Positions 20,882 to 30,270 of a stretch of DNA of 64,000 bases are shown piece by piece. The stretch lies in NCBI GenBank assembly GCA_017959005.1, contig JAGDBO010000012.1:1-64000 (forward strand), given 5' to 3'. The notes beneath the pieces are model-generated. The model saw nothing but the letters and a program-made list of their open reading frames with translations, had not been told where the DNA came from and made no database searches. Origin of the DNA: Bacteroidales bacterium (GTDB taxonomy: Bacteria > Bacteroidota > Bacteroidia > Bacteroidales > UBA932). The translations under genes were made by a program, and so were the position numbers. The stretch's first letter is position 1, and each line of letters begins with the position of its first letter.

Positions 20882-21341
20882 CAGTCAGCTCTTTATAAGA
20901 GAGTTTCTCTTCACCGTCAGGGTGAATCTCATAGGCTGCGCAATCCTCCAATTCCAGAGCAATTATATCTCCGCTTCTTAGTGACATATACTGAGAGGCT
21001 CTCTCAATTGCAGAGTCAAAGGCTTCAAATCCAGGGTATGGGCCGCTTCCCTCAGTAGGGGTTGAGGCTGAAAGGAATATGCAGTTATCCAGTATGTTAC
21101 CCTCGTTTACATCATAAGATGTAAGGTGAATACCATAGCCGCACTCGCTATAGTGACGGAAGGCATATTCCCCCTTGGAGCACTTGGCAGCCCTGTTGAT
21201 TCTGATAAAAACAAAGGGAATTGCCCTGAGTGTCTCTATTCCATCCGGAACCCAGTATTCACCCTTACCACTTTGGTTTACAGCGGTATCCGGGGATGTA
21301 TAGAAGATCTCGCTCTGGTATGGAAAGATGAAGAGGTTCAT
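20865..21341 (-). CDS. Small FAH-like protein of unknown function
   Basis: A 158-aa protein with no signal peptide. I tentatively see a compressed fumarylacetoacetate-hydrolase-like pattern: RAIPFVFIRINRAAKCSKG, then YGIHLTSYDV where FAH proteins have a core strand with ALDMTARD, then a C-terminal GDIIALEL stretch. The usual metal-binding Glu-x-Glu is not obvious, so it may be catalytically inactive. Its start overlaps the stop of the exonuclease gene by 1 bp, so it is cotranscribed with it and with dnaN upstream. No function is claimed. Confidence 0.6.
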   Translation of the reverse strand: MNLFIFPYQSEIFYTSPDTAVNQSGKGEYWVPDGIETLRAIPFVFIRINRAAKCSKGEYAFRHYSECGYGIHLTSYDVNEGNILDNCIFLSASTPTEGSGPYPGFEAFDSAIERASQYMSLRSGDIIALELEDCAAYEIHPDGEEKLSYKELTVKILS

Positions 21342-22132
21342 TATCTGTACTTTTCCGGATGAAGTTTAATCTCCGTAAGGTTCCTTTTGGTATCTGCGGT
21401 AAAGCTTCCCTGCATCATCCAATCATAGTAACTAGGCTCTTTAGCAAGAACTTCTGCCACCAACTTGCCCTTGTGCTTTCCAAAGTTGAATATAGGCTTG
21501 CCCTCAGGGTTTAGAACCATCTTTCCGGCAAGATCAAATCTGTTGTTCTTGTGGGAGAACTCGGCCAGTTTTTTTACGTCATTCTCCAAAACTGAAGAGT
21601 ACCTCTCCAACTGTGCCTTAAGCACTTCCATTGTTGCAACCGTGTCTGCCTCAGCGGTATGGGCATCTTCCAGGTTCTTGTTGCAGTAGAAACGATAGGC
21701 TGCCGAGAGGGTTCTCTCTTCCATCTTGTGGAAGATGTTCTGCACATCTACAAATAGGGCTTTGCGAAAGTCAAAACTTACACCGCAACGTTCAAACTCC
21801 TCCGCCAAAAGAGGAATATCAAAGTTTATGGAGTTGTAGCCCGCTATGTCACACCCTTCCAGATAGTTGGCCAGACTCTTGGCATACTGCTTAAAGGTTG
21901 GGCAATCCTTAACGTCCTCATCCGTAATGTGATGTATTGCCGAGGCCTCTTCCGGAATATGCATTTCCGGGTTGATACGCCTTGTCTTAACATCATAGGT
22001 ACCAGCCGGGTGGTTGCCGTCCACAGGGTATAACTTAACCACGGAAATCTCTACTATTCTGTCAGTTGCAATATCAAGCCCTGTGCTCTCTATATCAAAG
22101 AACACAAGCGGTCTTTTAAGATTTAATTCCAT
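21341..22132 (-). CDS. DEDDh 3'-5' exonuclease (DnaQ-like) with C-terminal DUF3820-like region
   Basis: The 263-aa protein has the DnaQ-superfamily ExoI motif FFDIESTGLD (D13, E15), ExoII GYNSINFDIPLL, and ExoIII HTAEADTVATMEVL (His plus Asp), i.e. the DEDDh set. The last ~60 residues (FNFGKHKGKLVAEV ... YYDWM) form a small domain resembling DUF3820, often appended to such exonucleases. It could be a proofreading epsilon-like subunit or a separate repair/RNA exonuclease. Position 6 nt after dnaN on the same strand suggests a replication link. Confidence 0.9.
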   Translation of the reverse strand: MELNLKRPLVFFDIESTGLDIATDRIVEISVVKLYPVDGNHPAGTYDVKTRRINPEMHIPEEASAIHHITDEDVKDCPTFKQYAKSLANYLEGCDIAGYNSINFDIPLLAEEFERCGVSFDFRKALFVDVQNIFHKMEERTLSAAYRFYCNKNLEDAHTAEADTVATMEVLKAQLERYSSVLENDVKKLAEFSHKNNRFDLAGKMVLNPEGKPIFNFGKHKGKLVAEVLAKEPSYYDWMMQGSFTADTKRNLTEIKLHPEKYR

Positions 22133-22138
22133 AGTGCT

Positions 22139-23257
22139 TTAAAGTCTCATCGGCATATGCAGAGCACAAATCTCCTCCTCCTTGCTGGTCTGCTCTGCAG
22201 GCTGCATAAGGGCTGCCTTTGAAGGCTCGGCCAACTTAATGCAGATCTGGTCATAAGGAAGGTTTGCCAAAATCTCAATCAGGAACTGAGACTTGAATGC
22301 AATTCTCATTGGTTCACCCTGATATGAGCAAGAGATGGTCTCCTTTGCGCTCATTGAGAAGTCCAGATCCTGTGCCGTAATCTCCAACTGGCTGCCGGAT
22401 ACTTTGAAAACTATCTGGCCGGTGGATTGGTTTGCACATACTGCAACTCGTCTTGTAGCGTTGAGAATGTCTGTTCTTGAGACTGTTATGATATTGTTGT
22501 TGTTCTTAGGGATAACCTTTGTGTACTCAGGATATGTTCCCTCAATAAGACGGCAAACAACAAGCTGCTGGTCAAACTTGAAGAAGGCGTTCTTCTTGTC
22601 AAAACTGATAGAAACTATCTCGTCTGAAAGCCTTGCGAGATTGTTCTTAAGGATGTTGGCAGGCTTTTTAGGAAGAACGAAGGAACTCTTAACTCCCTTA
22701 ACGTCTGTTCTCTTGAAAGAGACCAGTTTGTGGGCGTTGGAGGCTACGAATGTGGTATAGTTCTCGTTGATATCAAAGAAGATACCGTTCATTACCGGTC
22801 TTAGCGGCTCCTCTGCAGTTGCGTAGATTGTTCCGTTAAAGGCATCTGCCAAAACGCCTGCAGGCATCTCAATTCTCTTTGGATCTACCAGAGCCGGGAG
22901 TTCAGGATACTCGTCCGGAAGCAGGCAAGGGATGCTTGCCGTACCGCTGGCCCAGGTGATTGTAAGTATATTTTTCTCCTCGTTGGTAGAGAACTGTACC
23001 GGCTGGGTAGGGAGTTCTTTAAAGGAGTTTGTCAGCAGAAGTGCAGGAACGGCTATTCTTCCCTCCTCTCCTACGTCTTCTATCGCCATAATGGTCTTGA
23101 GTGTTGTCTCCTGGTCTGAACCTGTGATAGTCAGGCTTTTGCCCTCAAGCTCCAGAAGGAAGTTCTCCAGGATTGGGAGGCTTGCCTTAGGAGGAATTAC
23201 TTTGGAAACAGACAATAAGGCCTGTAAAAAATCTGTACTGGTTGCTGTAAATTTCAT
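22139..23257 (-). CDS. dnaN: DNA polymerase III beta sliding clamp DnaN
   Basis: Ring-shaped processivity clamp of DNA polymerase III. The 372-aa protein begins MKFTATSTDFLQALLSV and has three clamp domains. Landmarks include GSDQETTLKT, the central AEEPLRPVMNGI and the C-terminal MPMRL (clamp family M-P-M/I-R-L). An upstream in-frame start at 23353 would add 32 residues unlike any clamp and would precede the -7 box at 23285-23292; 23257 is therefore used. It heads the dnaN-exonuclease-FAH-like unit. No dnaA or recF is adjacent, so dnaN is away from a canonical origin cluster. Confidence 0.97.
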   Translation of the reverse strand: MKFTATSTDFLQALLSVSKVIPPKASLPILENFLLELEGKSLTITGSDQETTLKTIMAIEDVGEEGRIAVPALLLTNSFKELPTQPVQFSTNEEKNILTITWASGTASIPCLLPDEYPELPALVDPKRIEMPAGVLADAFNGTIYATAEEPLRPVMNGIFFDINENYTTFVASNAHKLVSFKRTDVKGVKSSFVLPKKPANILKNNLARLSDEIVSISFDKKNAFFKFDQQLVVCRLIEGTYPEYTKVIPKNNNNIITVSRTDILNATRRVAVCANQSTGQIVFKVSGSQLEITAQDLDFSMSAKETISCSYQGEPMRIAFKSQFLIEILANLPYDQICIKLAEPSKAALMQPAEQTSKEEEICALHMPMRL

Positions 23258-23284
23258 AATCGTTCTTCTTTTATGTACTATTTG

Positions 23285-23292
23285 CAAATATA
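23285..23292 (-). promoter_or_regulatory. -7 box (TATATTTG) for dnaN
   Basis: Consensus TAnnTTTG on the minus strand, 27 nt before the dnaN ATG. Confidence 0.55.
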
Positions 23293-23381
23293 ACGAAAAA
23301 AAAGAGTTTTTGTAACCGTTGCGGGAAGATATTCGTATAAACAAATGCAACAAATAATTTTAACCTAAAAAAGAGACCTAG

Positions 23382-24242
23382 ATGAGGCAGCTGAAGATTA
23401 CCAAATCAATTACCAATCGTGAGAGTGCTTCCCTTGATAAGTACCTGCAGGAGATTGGTCGTGAAGAGAGAATTACAATTGAAGATGAAGTAGAACTCGC
23501 ACAGAGAATCAAAAAGGGAGATCAGGAGGCTTTGGAAAAGCTTACAAAGGCAAACCTGAGATTTGTGGTTTCTGTGGCAAAACAGTATCAGAATCAGGGA
23601 CTTTCCCTGCCGGACCTTATTAACGAGGGAAACCTCGGTCTGATTAAGGCGGCGGAGAAGTTTGACGAGACCAGAGGATTCAAATTTATTTCATACGCTG
23701 TGTGGTGGATCCGTCAGTCCATACTTCAGGCTTTGGCTGAGCAGAGCAGAATTGTTCGTCTGCCGCTTAACCAGGTGGGAGCTCTGAACAAGATTAACAA
23801 GCTGATAAACAAGTTTGAACAGGAGCATGAGAGGCTTCCTTCTACAGACGAGTTGGCCGAGCTTTTGGATTCCTCCAAGGAGAAGGTTGCAGATACTCAG
23901 AGAGTAAGCGGCCGTCACATCTCAATAGACGCACCGTTTGTTGAGGGTGAGGATAACTCTCTTCTGGACGTGCTTCCTAACAATGACTCCCCGGCTGCAG
24001 ACAAAGGCCTTGTAAACGAGTCACTTAATAAGGAGATAGAGCGTGCCCTCTCAACCCTTACGGAGAGAGAGAGAAACATCATAAAGTACTTCTTTGGAAT
24101 AGGATGCCAGGAGAAGACTCTTGAGGAGATTGGCGAGACCTTCAACCTAACCAGAGAGAGAGTGCGTCAGATTAAGGAGAAAGCTATCCGCCGTCTGCGT
24201 AACTCAGGCCGTAGCAAGCACTTAAAGAACTATCTCGGATAA
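23382..24242 (+). CDS. rpoD: Primary sigma factor RpoD (Bacteroidetes type)
   Basis: Housekeeping sigma factor, 286 aa, without the long region 1.1 and non-conserved region of proteobacterial sigma70. Region 1.2 ([18 protein letters not shown]), region 2 with core binding and -7 recognition ([17 protein letters not shown] ... [19 protein letters not shown]), region 3 and region 4 HTH ([27 protein letters not shown]) are all present. Its recognition element is the TAnnTTTG box seen in front of many genes here. It is followed 3 bp later by the AGCS symporter. No clear TAnnTTTG box was found in its own upstream gap. Confidence 0.97.
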   Translation: MRQLKITKSITNRESASLDKYLQEIGREERITIEDEVELAQRIKKGDQEALEKLTKANLRFVVSVAKQYQNQGLSLPDLINEGNLGLIKAAEKFDETRGFKFISYAVWWIRQSILQALAEQSRIVRLPLNQVGALNKINKLINKFEQEHERLPSTDELAELLDSSKEKVADTQRVSGRHISIDAPFVEGEDNSLLDVLPNNDSPAADKGLVNESLNKEIERALSTLTERERNIIKYFFGIGCQEKTLEEIGETFNLTRERVRQIKEKAIRRLRNSGRSKHLKNYLG

Positions 24243-24245
24243 AGT

Positions 24246-25658
24246 ATGATACATCTTCTCTCCATGACATCCTTTACGGACGGCTTTGTGAAGTTTACGG
24301 ATACGTTGTGTAACTATCCGGAATTTCTGCTGCTTATAGGCGGCGGACTCTTCTTTCTGATTTATTCCGGTTTTGTCCCTATCAGACATTTCGGACGTGC
24401 CATCAATTCATTAAGAAAGAAGGATGACTCACCGGGCCAGATTAGTTCATTTGAGGCACTTATGAGTGCCATTGCTGCAACCGTGGGAATGGGAAACATT
24501 GCCGGAGTTGCAATTGCCATTATGCTTGGCGGACCGGGCGCAATATTCTGGATGTGGGTGAGTGCCATAGTGGGAATGGCCACCAAATTCTTTGAGGGAA
24601 CGCTGGCCATAATGTATAAGGGAAAGGATGACAGGGGAGAGGTTCAAGGCGGCCCTATGTATATGATTACGGAGGGTTTAGGAAAGAAATGGAAGCCTCT
24701 GGCGATCTTTTTCTCCATATTCGGCCTTATTGGAACTCTCTGTATTATGCAGGCCAACCAGCTTACAGAGGCGGTAATCACCACCTTTACCGCTCCTGCC
24801 GGAATCCAGACCACACTGGGGCTCAAATTCATAATAGGAACTGTAATCTGCCTTATTGTCTCTGTAGTGATACTTGGTGGTATTCAGAGAATTGCAAGGA
24901 TTGCCTCTAAGGTTGTGCCGCTTATGGTGGGGCTCTATTTCATTATTGTAGCCTATATCATTATTGCCAATATCTCTGTTGTCCCCGATGTGTTTGCGTC
25001 AATATTTAAGGGCGCTTTCACATTCAAGGCGGGTGCCGGCGGAGCAATCGGCTCCTTCTTTATGATAGCCACAATAGGGGCAAGAAGAGCCGCTTTGGTA
25101 AACGAGGCTGGTGTTGGTACCGCCAGTATGATGCACGGTGCCTCCAAGAACAACGAGCCTGTAAGAGAGGGACTTGTAGCAATGTTGGGACCTGCGTTGG
25201 ACTCTGGTCTTGTATGTACGCTCACCGCCCTTGCAATACTTACTCCTGTTGCTGCCGGAAACTACGTAATTCCGGACGGTACATCCGCTGTAAAGGGCTT
25301 GGAGATAGCAATTAACGCATTTGGAGCCTCAATGCCTTATCCAATCTACAAGGGTACTTTGGGAGGCTACCTGCTTATGGTGATGGTTCTCTTCTTTGCC
25401 TTCTCCACAATGTTTTCATATTCATATTACGGAACAAAGTGCACAAGTTTCCTATTCGGAGCAAAATACGGCAACTATTACAACTACTTCTATCTTCCTA
25501 TGCTGATAGTCTTTGCAATAGTTCCTCTCCGTTTTGCCGTTGCGGTAATAGACTTGGCATTCTTCCTAATGGCTTGTGCCACAATGTTTACGCTGCTTGC
25601 CCTCTCACCTAAGGTTAAGGCTGCGGCAAAAGAGTACTTCAAAAAGAAAAAGAAATGA
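24246..25658 (+). CDS. AGCS-family sodium:alanine/glycine symporter
   Basis: Na+-coupled amino-acid importer, 470 aa, about ten membrane segments. AGCS signatures are present: GMGNIAGVAIAIMLGGPGAIFWMWVSA split around 80-105, the Ser/Gly-rich GAGGAIGSFFMIATIGARRA, and NEAGVGTASMMHGASKN. It fits uptake of alanine, glycine or a related amino acid by a peptide fermenter. It overlaps argS by 4 bp (ATGA) and follows rpoD by 3 bp. Confidence 0.94.
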   Translation: MIHLLSMTSFTDGFVKFTDTLCNYPEFLLLIGGGLFFLIYSGFVPIRHFGRAINSLRKKDDSPGQISSFEALMSAIAATVGMGNIAGVAIAIMLGGPGAIFWMWVSAIVGMATKFFEGTLAIMYKGKDDRGEVQGGPMYMITEGLGKKWKPLAIFFSIFGLIGTLCIMQANQLTEAVITTFTAPAGIQTTLGLKFIIGTVICLIVSVVILGGIQRIARIASKVVPLMVGLYFIIVAYIIIANISVVPDVFASIFKGAFTFKAGAGGAIGSFFMIATIGARRAALVNEAGVGTASMMHGASKNNEPVREGLVAMLGPALDSGLVCTLTALAILTPVAAGNYVIPDGTSAVKGLEIAINAFGASMPYPIYKGTLGGYLLMVMVLFFAFSTMFSYSYYGTKCTSFLFGAKYGNYYNYFYLPMLIVFAIVPLRFAVAVIDLAFFLMACATMFTLLALSPKVKAAAKEYFKKKKK

Positions 25659-27463
25659 CACCGGATTCATACATAATTCCGTTGGTTGCTAAGGCAATCA
25701 AAGAGTTGTATAACACAGAGATAGAGACAAAGCTGATTCAGCCTCAGCCAACCCGTAAGGAGTTTGAGGGAGATGTTACCGTTGTAACCTTCCCATTCCT
25801 TAAGATAAGCCACGCCTCTCCGGAGCAGACTGCAAATCAGATAGGTGAGTATCTTAAGAACAACTGCCCGATGGTGGAGTCCTTTAACGTGGTTAAGGGA
25901 TTTCTTAACATAAAACTCTCTCAGGCTTTCTGGAATGAGACCTTCAAGAGCATTTATGAATCAGAGAATTACGGTCAGCTGCCTCAGAGCGGAAAGACAG
26001 TTATGGTGGAGTTCTCCTCTCCAAATACCAACAAACCTCTTCATCTGGGTCACATTAGGAATATACTTCTGGGCTGGAGCATCTCTAAACTTATGGAGGC
26101 AAACGGCCACAATGTGGTTAAAACCAACATAGTAAACGACCGAGGAATCCATATCTGCAAATCTATGCTGGCCTGGCTGATGACTGCAAACGGAGCAACT
26201 CCGGAGTCTACTGGCAAGAAGGGAGATCACTTTGTGGGAGATTACTATGTTAAGTTCAACGATATCTTAAAGGCTCAGGCTAAAGAGATTGCAGCAAAGG
26301 GAACACCTCTGGAGGATCCTGAGAAAGAGAAGGAGAGAGTGAAGGAGGCTGAAAAGATTGCACCGGTTCAGATTGAGGCTCAGAATATGCTGCGCAAATG
26401 GGAGAACGGAGATCCGGATATTGTTTCTCTTTGGAAGACTATGAACTCCTGGGTTTACACCGGCTTTGACGAGACCTATGACAGATTGGGTGTAAACTTT
26501 GATATAATTTACTACGAGTCAGATACTTATAAGTTGGGAAAGAAGACCGTTTTGGAGGGACTTGATAAGGGTGTCTTTGAGAGACATCCGGACGGTTCCG
26601 TATGGTGTGACCTTTCAAAAGACGGACTTGATCAGAAGCTTCTCTTAAGAAGCGACGGAACCTCAGTCTATATGACTCAGGATATTGGAACCGCTCAGGA
26701 GAGATTCAATAAATATCACTTTGACCAGATGGTCTATGTAGTTGGAGATGAGCAGAATTACCACTTCCAGGTTCTGAAGCTGATACTCTCAAAATTGGGA
26801 TTTGAGTGGGCAAACTCCATCTACCACATGTCTTACGGAATGGTAGAACTCCCGGAGGGTAAGATGAAATCCAGGGAGGGAACCGTTGTGGATGCGGACG
26901 ATCTGCTCCAGACTATGTACGAGACGGCCAAGGAGACCTCCCTGGAACTGGGCAAACTCTCAGATATGGATGAGAAGGAGCAGAATGCTCTCTTTGAGAT
27001 GTTGGGCCTGGGTGCTCTCAAGTACTTCATTATTAAGGTGGATCCTCGTAAGAAGATGCTCTTCAATCCCAAGGAATCTATTGATTTCAATGGAAATACG
27101 GGTCCTTTCATCCAGTACACACACGCCAGAATTAAGTCTATTTTAAGAAAGGCTAAGGAGCAGAATTTTGAGTGCAAGGTAACTGCAGCTCCGCTTCTGG
27201 ATAAAGAGATTGAGGTTATTAAGATTCTAAATACCTTCCCTTCAAAGGTTAAGGAGGCCGGTGACGCCAAATCTCCTGCCCTTATAGCCAACTACTGCTA
27301 TGACCTGGCTAAGGAGTTCAACCAGTATTATCACGATGTGACTATACTTAAGGAGGAGAATGAAGAGATTCGCAGTCAGCGTCTTGCAATAGCCTCAACC
27401 GTTGCCAAGGTTTTGGTGAAGGGAATGGATATCCTTGGAATCCAACTTCCTGAAAGAATGTAA
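25655..27463 (+). CDS. argS: Arginyl-tRNA synthetase
   Basis: Class I aminoacyl-tRNA synthetase charging tRNA-Arg, 602 aa. The N-terminal Add-1 domain is followed by the HIGH-like motif in SSPNTNKPLHLGHIRN, the KMSK-like loop GKMKSREGTVV, and a DALR anticodon-binding domain at the C-terminus (YCYDLAKEFNQYYHDV ... LGIQLPERM). Starts inside the symporter stop (4-bp overlap). Confidence 0.97.
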   Translation: MTPDSYIIPLVAKAIKELYNTEIETKLIQPQPTRKEFEGDVTVVTFPFLKISHASPEQTANQIGEYLKNNCPMVESFNVVKGFLNIKLSQAFWNETFKSIYESENYGQLPQSGKTVMVEFSSPNTNKPLHLGHIRNILLGWSISKLMEANGHNVVKTNIVNDRGIHICKSMLAWLMTANGATPESTGKKGDHFVGDYYVKFNDILKAQAKEIAAKGTPLEDPEKEKERVKEAEKIAPVQIEAQNMLRKWENGDPDIVSLWKTMNSWVYTGFDETYDRLGVNFDIIYYESDTYKLGKKTVLEGLDKGVFERHPDGSVWCDLSKDGLDQKLLLRSDGTSVYMTQDIGTAQERFNKYHFDQMVYVVGDEQNYHFQVLKLILSKLGFEWANSIYHMSYGMVELPEGKMKSREGTVVDADDLLQTMYETAKETSLELGKLSDMDEKEQNALFEMLGLGALKYFIIKVDPRKKMLFNPKESIDFNGNTGPFIQYTHARIKSILRKAKEQNFECKVTAAPLLDKEIEVIKILNTFPSKVKEAGDAKSPALIANYCYDLAKEFNQYYHDVTILKEENEEIRSQRLAIASTVAKVLVKGMDILGIQLPERM

Positions 27464-29176
27464 ATGTCTGTTCTTCCGACAACAAAAGACGAGATGCGCC
27501 GCCTGGGCTGGGACGAGGTGGATGTGGTCCTTTTCTCCGGAGACGCATACGTAGACCATCCTTCATTCGGTACCGCAGTAATAGCCAGAGTCCTTGAAAA
27601 AGAGGGCTATAGGGTGGCTGTGGTTCCTCAGCCAAACTGGAGGGATGATTTGAGGGATTTCAAAAAGATGGGGCGTCCGCGCCTTTTCTTCGGAGTCTCC
27701 GCAGGTGCAATGGACTCAATGGTAAACCATTACACCTCCTTCAAAAGACTGCGCAGCGATGACGCCTACACTCCGGGCGGAGTCTCCTCATTCAGACCGG
27801 ATTACGCCGTCAATACATATACCCGTATACTTAAGGAACTCTTTCCGGAGGTCCCGGTGGTAATAGGGGGAGTGGAGGCCTCTTTGAGGCGTCTTACCCA
27901 TTACGATTACTGGCAGGATAAACTGCTCCCATCCATTCTTAAATCCAGCGGTGCAGATTACCTTACCTACGGAATGGGTGAGAAGGGTACTATTCAGATT
28001 GCCAGATATTTGGACGGTAATAAAGATTCACTTACAAGGAGAGAACTTAAACAGACTGCATACTTCTCTTCTGAGGCCCCGGAGGAGGATGAGGGTAGCG
28101 TTATACTCAACTCCTATGAGGAATGCTGCAGGAATAAGAAGGCCTTCATTGAGAACTTCAACCAGATTGAACTTCAGGCCAATCTGCTAAATGCCAAAAG
28201 GATAGTGGAACCTTCCGCAGACGGCTATGTTTATGTGAACGAGCCTTTTGCACCGCTTTCCCAGCAGGAGCTGGACTCCGTTTATGACCTTCCTTACACT
28301 ATGCTGCCCCACCCGAGGTACAAGGGGAAAACCATCCCGGCTTACGAGATGATAAAGAACTCTATAACCATCCATCGCGGATGCTTTGGGGGATGTAGTT
28401 TCTGCACAATTGCGGCTCACCAGGGGAAGTTTATTCAGAGCCGCAGCAAGGCCTCAATACTGCGTGAGGTTGAGAGACTTAAGAGCACTCCCGGTTTCTC
28501 CGGAACCATCTCAGACGTGGGGGCTCCCTCCGCCAATATGTACAGGATGGGGGGCAAAAACAGAGAGCTCTGCTCAAAGTGCAAGAGAAAAAGTTGTCTC
28601 TTTCCAAACCTATGCAACAACCTAAATCATTCACACAGAGAGCTTACGGAACTCTATCGGGAAATAGACAGAGTGGAGGGGGTTAAACATTCCTTTGTGG
28701 GCAGCGGAGTAAGATATGACCTTCTGGTGGATGAGAACGGTTTTCTGGACAACAGTGCAAAAGAGTATTTTACCGAGCTTATTTCCAACCATATAAGCGG
28801 CCACTTCAAGGTAGCTCCGGAACATACGGAAGAGCGCATTCTGAGCCTTATGAACAAGCCTTCATTCTCACTTTTCCACTCCATGAAGAGAGAGTTTGAG
28901 AAGATTACCCGTAAAAACAATAAGAATCAGCAGATTGTACCATATTTCATCTCCTCGCATCCGGGCTGCCGTCTGGCGGATATGAAGGCCCTTTCTCTCA
29001 ATCCGGACCTTAAGAGAGTCTACACAGGGCAGGTTCAGAGTTTCACCCCAACTCCTATGACCAGAAGCTCCGTTATGTACTATACCGGACTTGACCCTAA
29101 AACGCTGAAACCGCTATTTGTAGAGAAGAATATCCAAAAACTAAGAGAGCAGAAATCTTATTTCTTCAAGAAATAA
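27464..29176 (+). CDS. YgiQ-family radical SAM protein
   Basis: Radical-SAM enzyme of unknown substrate, 570 aa. It has an N-terminal B12-binding-like/UPF0313 region (LFSGDAYVDHPSFGTAVIAR), IGGVEASLRRLTHYDYW, and the 4Fe-4S CX3CX2C motif C307-C311-C314 in HRGCFGGCSFCTI. Additional cysteines (CSKCKRKSC) lie further on. The C-terminal DUF3362 found in longer YgiQ proteins is short or absent. It begins directly after the argS stop. Confidence 0.93.
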   Translation: MSVLPTTKDEMRRLGWDEVDVVLFSGDAYVDHPSFGTAVIARVLEKEGYRVAVVPQPNWRDDLRDFKKMGRPRLFFGVSAGAMDSMVNHYTSFKRLRSDDAYTPGGVSSFRPDYAVNTYTRILKELFPEVPVVIGGVEASLRRLTHYDYWQDKLLPSILKSSGADYLTYGMGEKGTIQIARYLDGNKDSLTRRELKQTAYFSSEAPEEDEGSVILNSYEECCRNKKAFIENFNQIELQANLLNAKRIVEPSADGYVYVNEPFAPLSQQELDSVYDLPYTMLPHPRYKGKTIPAYEMIKNSITIHRGCFGGCSFCTIAAHQGKFIQSRSKASILREVERLKSTPGFSGTISDVGAPSANMYRMGGKNRELCSKCKRKSCLFPNLCNNLNHSHRELTELYREIDRVEGVKHSFVGSGVRYDLLVDENGFLDNSAKEYFTELISNHISGHFKVAPEHTEERILSLMNKPSFSLFHSMKREFEKITRKNNKNQQIVPYFISSHPGCRLADMKALSLNPDLKRVYTGQVQSFTPTPMTRSSVMYYTGLDPKTLKPLFVEKNIQKLREQKSYFFKK

Positions 29177-29208
29177 TTCAAATTGTTTTTGTTTTTGAAA
29201 AAATACAC

Positions 29209-29216
29209 TATAATTG
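29209..29216 (+). promoter_or_regulatory. Near-consensus -7 box (TATAATTG)
   Basis: One mismatch to TAnnTTTG, about 31 nt before the GTG at 29248, with T-rich DNA upstream. It fits independent transcription of the histone-like gene. Confidence 0.35.
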
Positions 29217-29247
29217 CAAGGTAAAACCTTATTAAAAACAATTAAAA

Positions 29248-30270
29248 GTGGCTACTGTTAAGAAAAATACAAAGAAAGCGGCACCTGCTAAAAAACAGGT
29301 TGTTAAATCATCTAAGAGAACAACAAAGAGTGTGAAGGCTAAAGCCACTGTGGCAAAGAAGGTTGCACCCGCAAAGAAGGCCGCTGCCAAGAAGCCTGCA
29401 GTAAAGAAAGCTCCTGCTAAAAAAGCACCTGTAAAGAAGGTTGTTGCAAAGAAGGCTCCGGCAAAGAAAGCCCCTGTAAAGAAGGTTGTTGCAAAGAAGG
29501 CTCCGGCAAAGAAAGCCCCTGTAAAGAAGGTTGTTGCAAAGAAGGCACCGGTTAAGAAAGCGGTTGTTAAAAAGGCCCCTGCAAAGAAGCCTGTTGTAAA
29601 GAAGGCTCCGGCAAAAAAAGCCCCTGTAAAAAAGGTAGTTGCAAAGAAGGCACCGGTAAAGAAAGCGGTTGTTAAAAAAGCCCCTGTAAAGAAGCCTGTA
29701 GTAAAGAAAGCTCCGGCCAAGAAGGCCGCTCCTATAAAGAAGGTTGCTCCTATAAAGAAAGTTACTCCAAAAAAGGAGGCTCCCGTAAAGAGGGAGGAGG
29801 TTAAACATCCTCAGGCTCAGCCATCTGCACTAAACGTTAGAAAAATAAAACCTAATTCAGTTGAGAAGCAAACAAAGTCCCCTGTGATGATGACCAATGA
29901 AAAGCCTAAGAATGTGGGAGTTCCATCATCCATCAGCGGAAAGAAGAGACTTGTAGTAAGTTACGGCAGAATGGGGGAGAGAGAGGATTTGGAGGCTGCA
30001 TTCAAAGAGAAATATCCTAGAGGTTACTCAGACTATATGGGAGACCTCTTCAAGGTAGATAAACCGGACGGATCATCTTTCTATGCTCTTACGGTTGAGA
30101 CGGAAGACAGCGTCTATCTGATAAAGATGGAGCTTAAGATTGATAACGCGGAAGATGCTCAGAAAGAGCTATTCCCGGATTCAGACGCATCTGACGTTCC
30201 AACAGAGGGTGAGACCTTCCCGGATGATAACACGGAGAACATGTCAGACTCTGATGATGACATCGAATAA
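29248..30270 (+). CDS. Lysine/alanine-rich histone H1-like repeat protein with acidic C-terminal domain
   Basis: The 340-aa protein starts with GTG (MATVKKN). Residues ~5-190 are almost only Lys, Ala, Pro and Val, built of KKAP(A/V)KK-type repeats like eukaryotic H1 tails, AlgP and other bacterial H1-like proteins; this part should bind DNA non-specifically. After ~190 comes a non-repetitive domain ([30 protein letters not shown] split over 230-260) and a strongly acidic tail ending SDSDDDIE. The basic-plus-acidic layout suggests a chromatin-like or assembly role; this is inference. Its last 17 bp overlap the start of the ClC gene. The 45-bp DNA repeats make the length prone to change. Confidence 0.85.
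   Translation: MATVKKNTKKAAPAKKQVVKSSKRTTKSVKAKATVAKKVAPAKKAAAKKPAVKKAPAKKAPVKKVVAKKAPAKKAPVKKVVAKKAPAKKAPVKKVVAKKAPVKKAVVKKAPAKKPVVKKAPAKKAPVKKVVAKKAPVKKAVVKKAPVKKPVVKKAPAKKAAPIKKVAPIKKVTPKKEAPVKREEVKHPQAQPSALNVRKIKPNSVEKQTKSPVMMTNEKPKNVGVPSSISGKKRLVVSYGRMGEREDLEAAFKEKYPRGYSDYMGDLFKVDKPDGSSFYALTVETEDSVYLIKMELKIDNAEDAQKELFPDSDASDVPTEGETFPDDNTENMSDSDDDIE
29431..29565 (+). repeat. 45-bp tandem repeat (two identical copies plus a diverged third)
   Basis: 29431-29475 and 29476-29520 are identical 45-bp units encoding [15 protein letters not shown]. 29521-29565 matches for about the first 25 bases and then diverges. Similar shorter pieces recur to about 29700. Slippage between identical copies would change the protein by 15 residues in frame. 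Confidence 0.9.

Noticed and set aside
23258-23381. Replication origin next to dnaN
   Set aside because: No DnaA boxes or dnaA/recF neighbours were recognised; the 124-bp gap only shows the dnaN promoter and upstream sequence of rpoD.
29431-29700. Regular repeats that might be a CRISPR array
   Set aside because: Units are tandem without spacers, in frame and coding; no cas genes in the window.
29232-29808. Two long minus-strand open frames (162 and 166 aa) opposite the lysine-rich gene
   Set aside because: They are mirror translations of the AAG/GCN/CCN repeats, giving low-complexity Phe/Thr/Ala or Leu/Arg/Tyr strings; no promoter and no conserved features.
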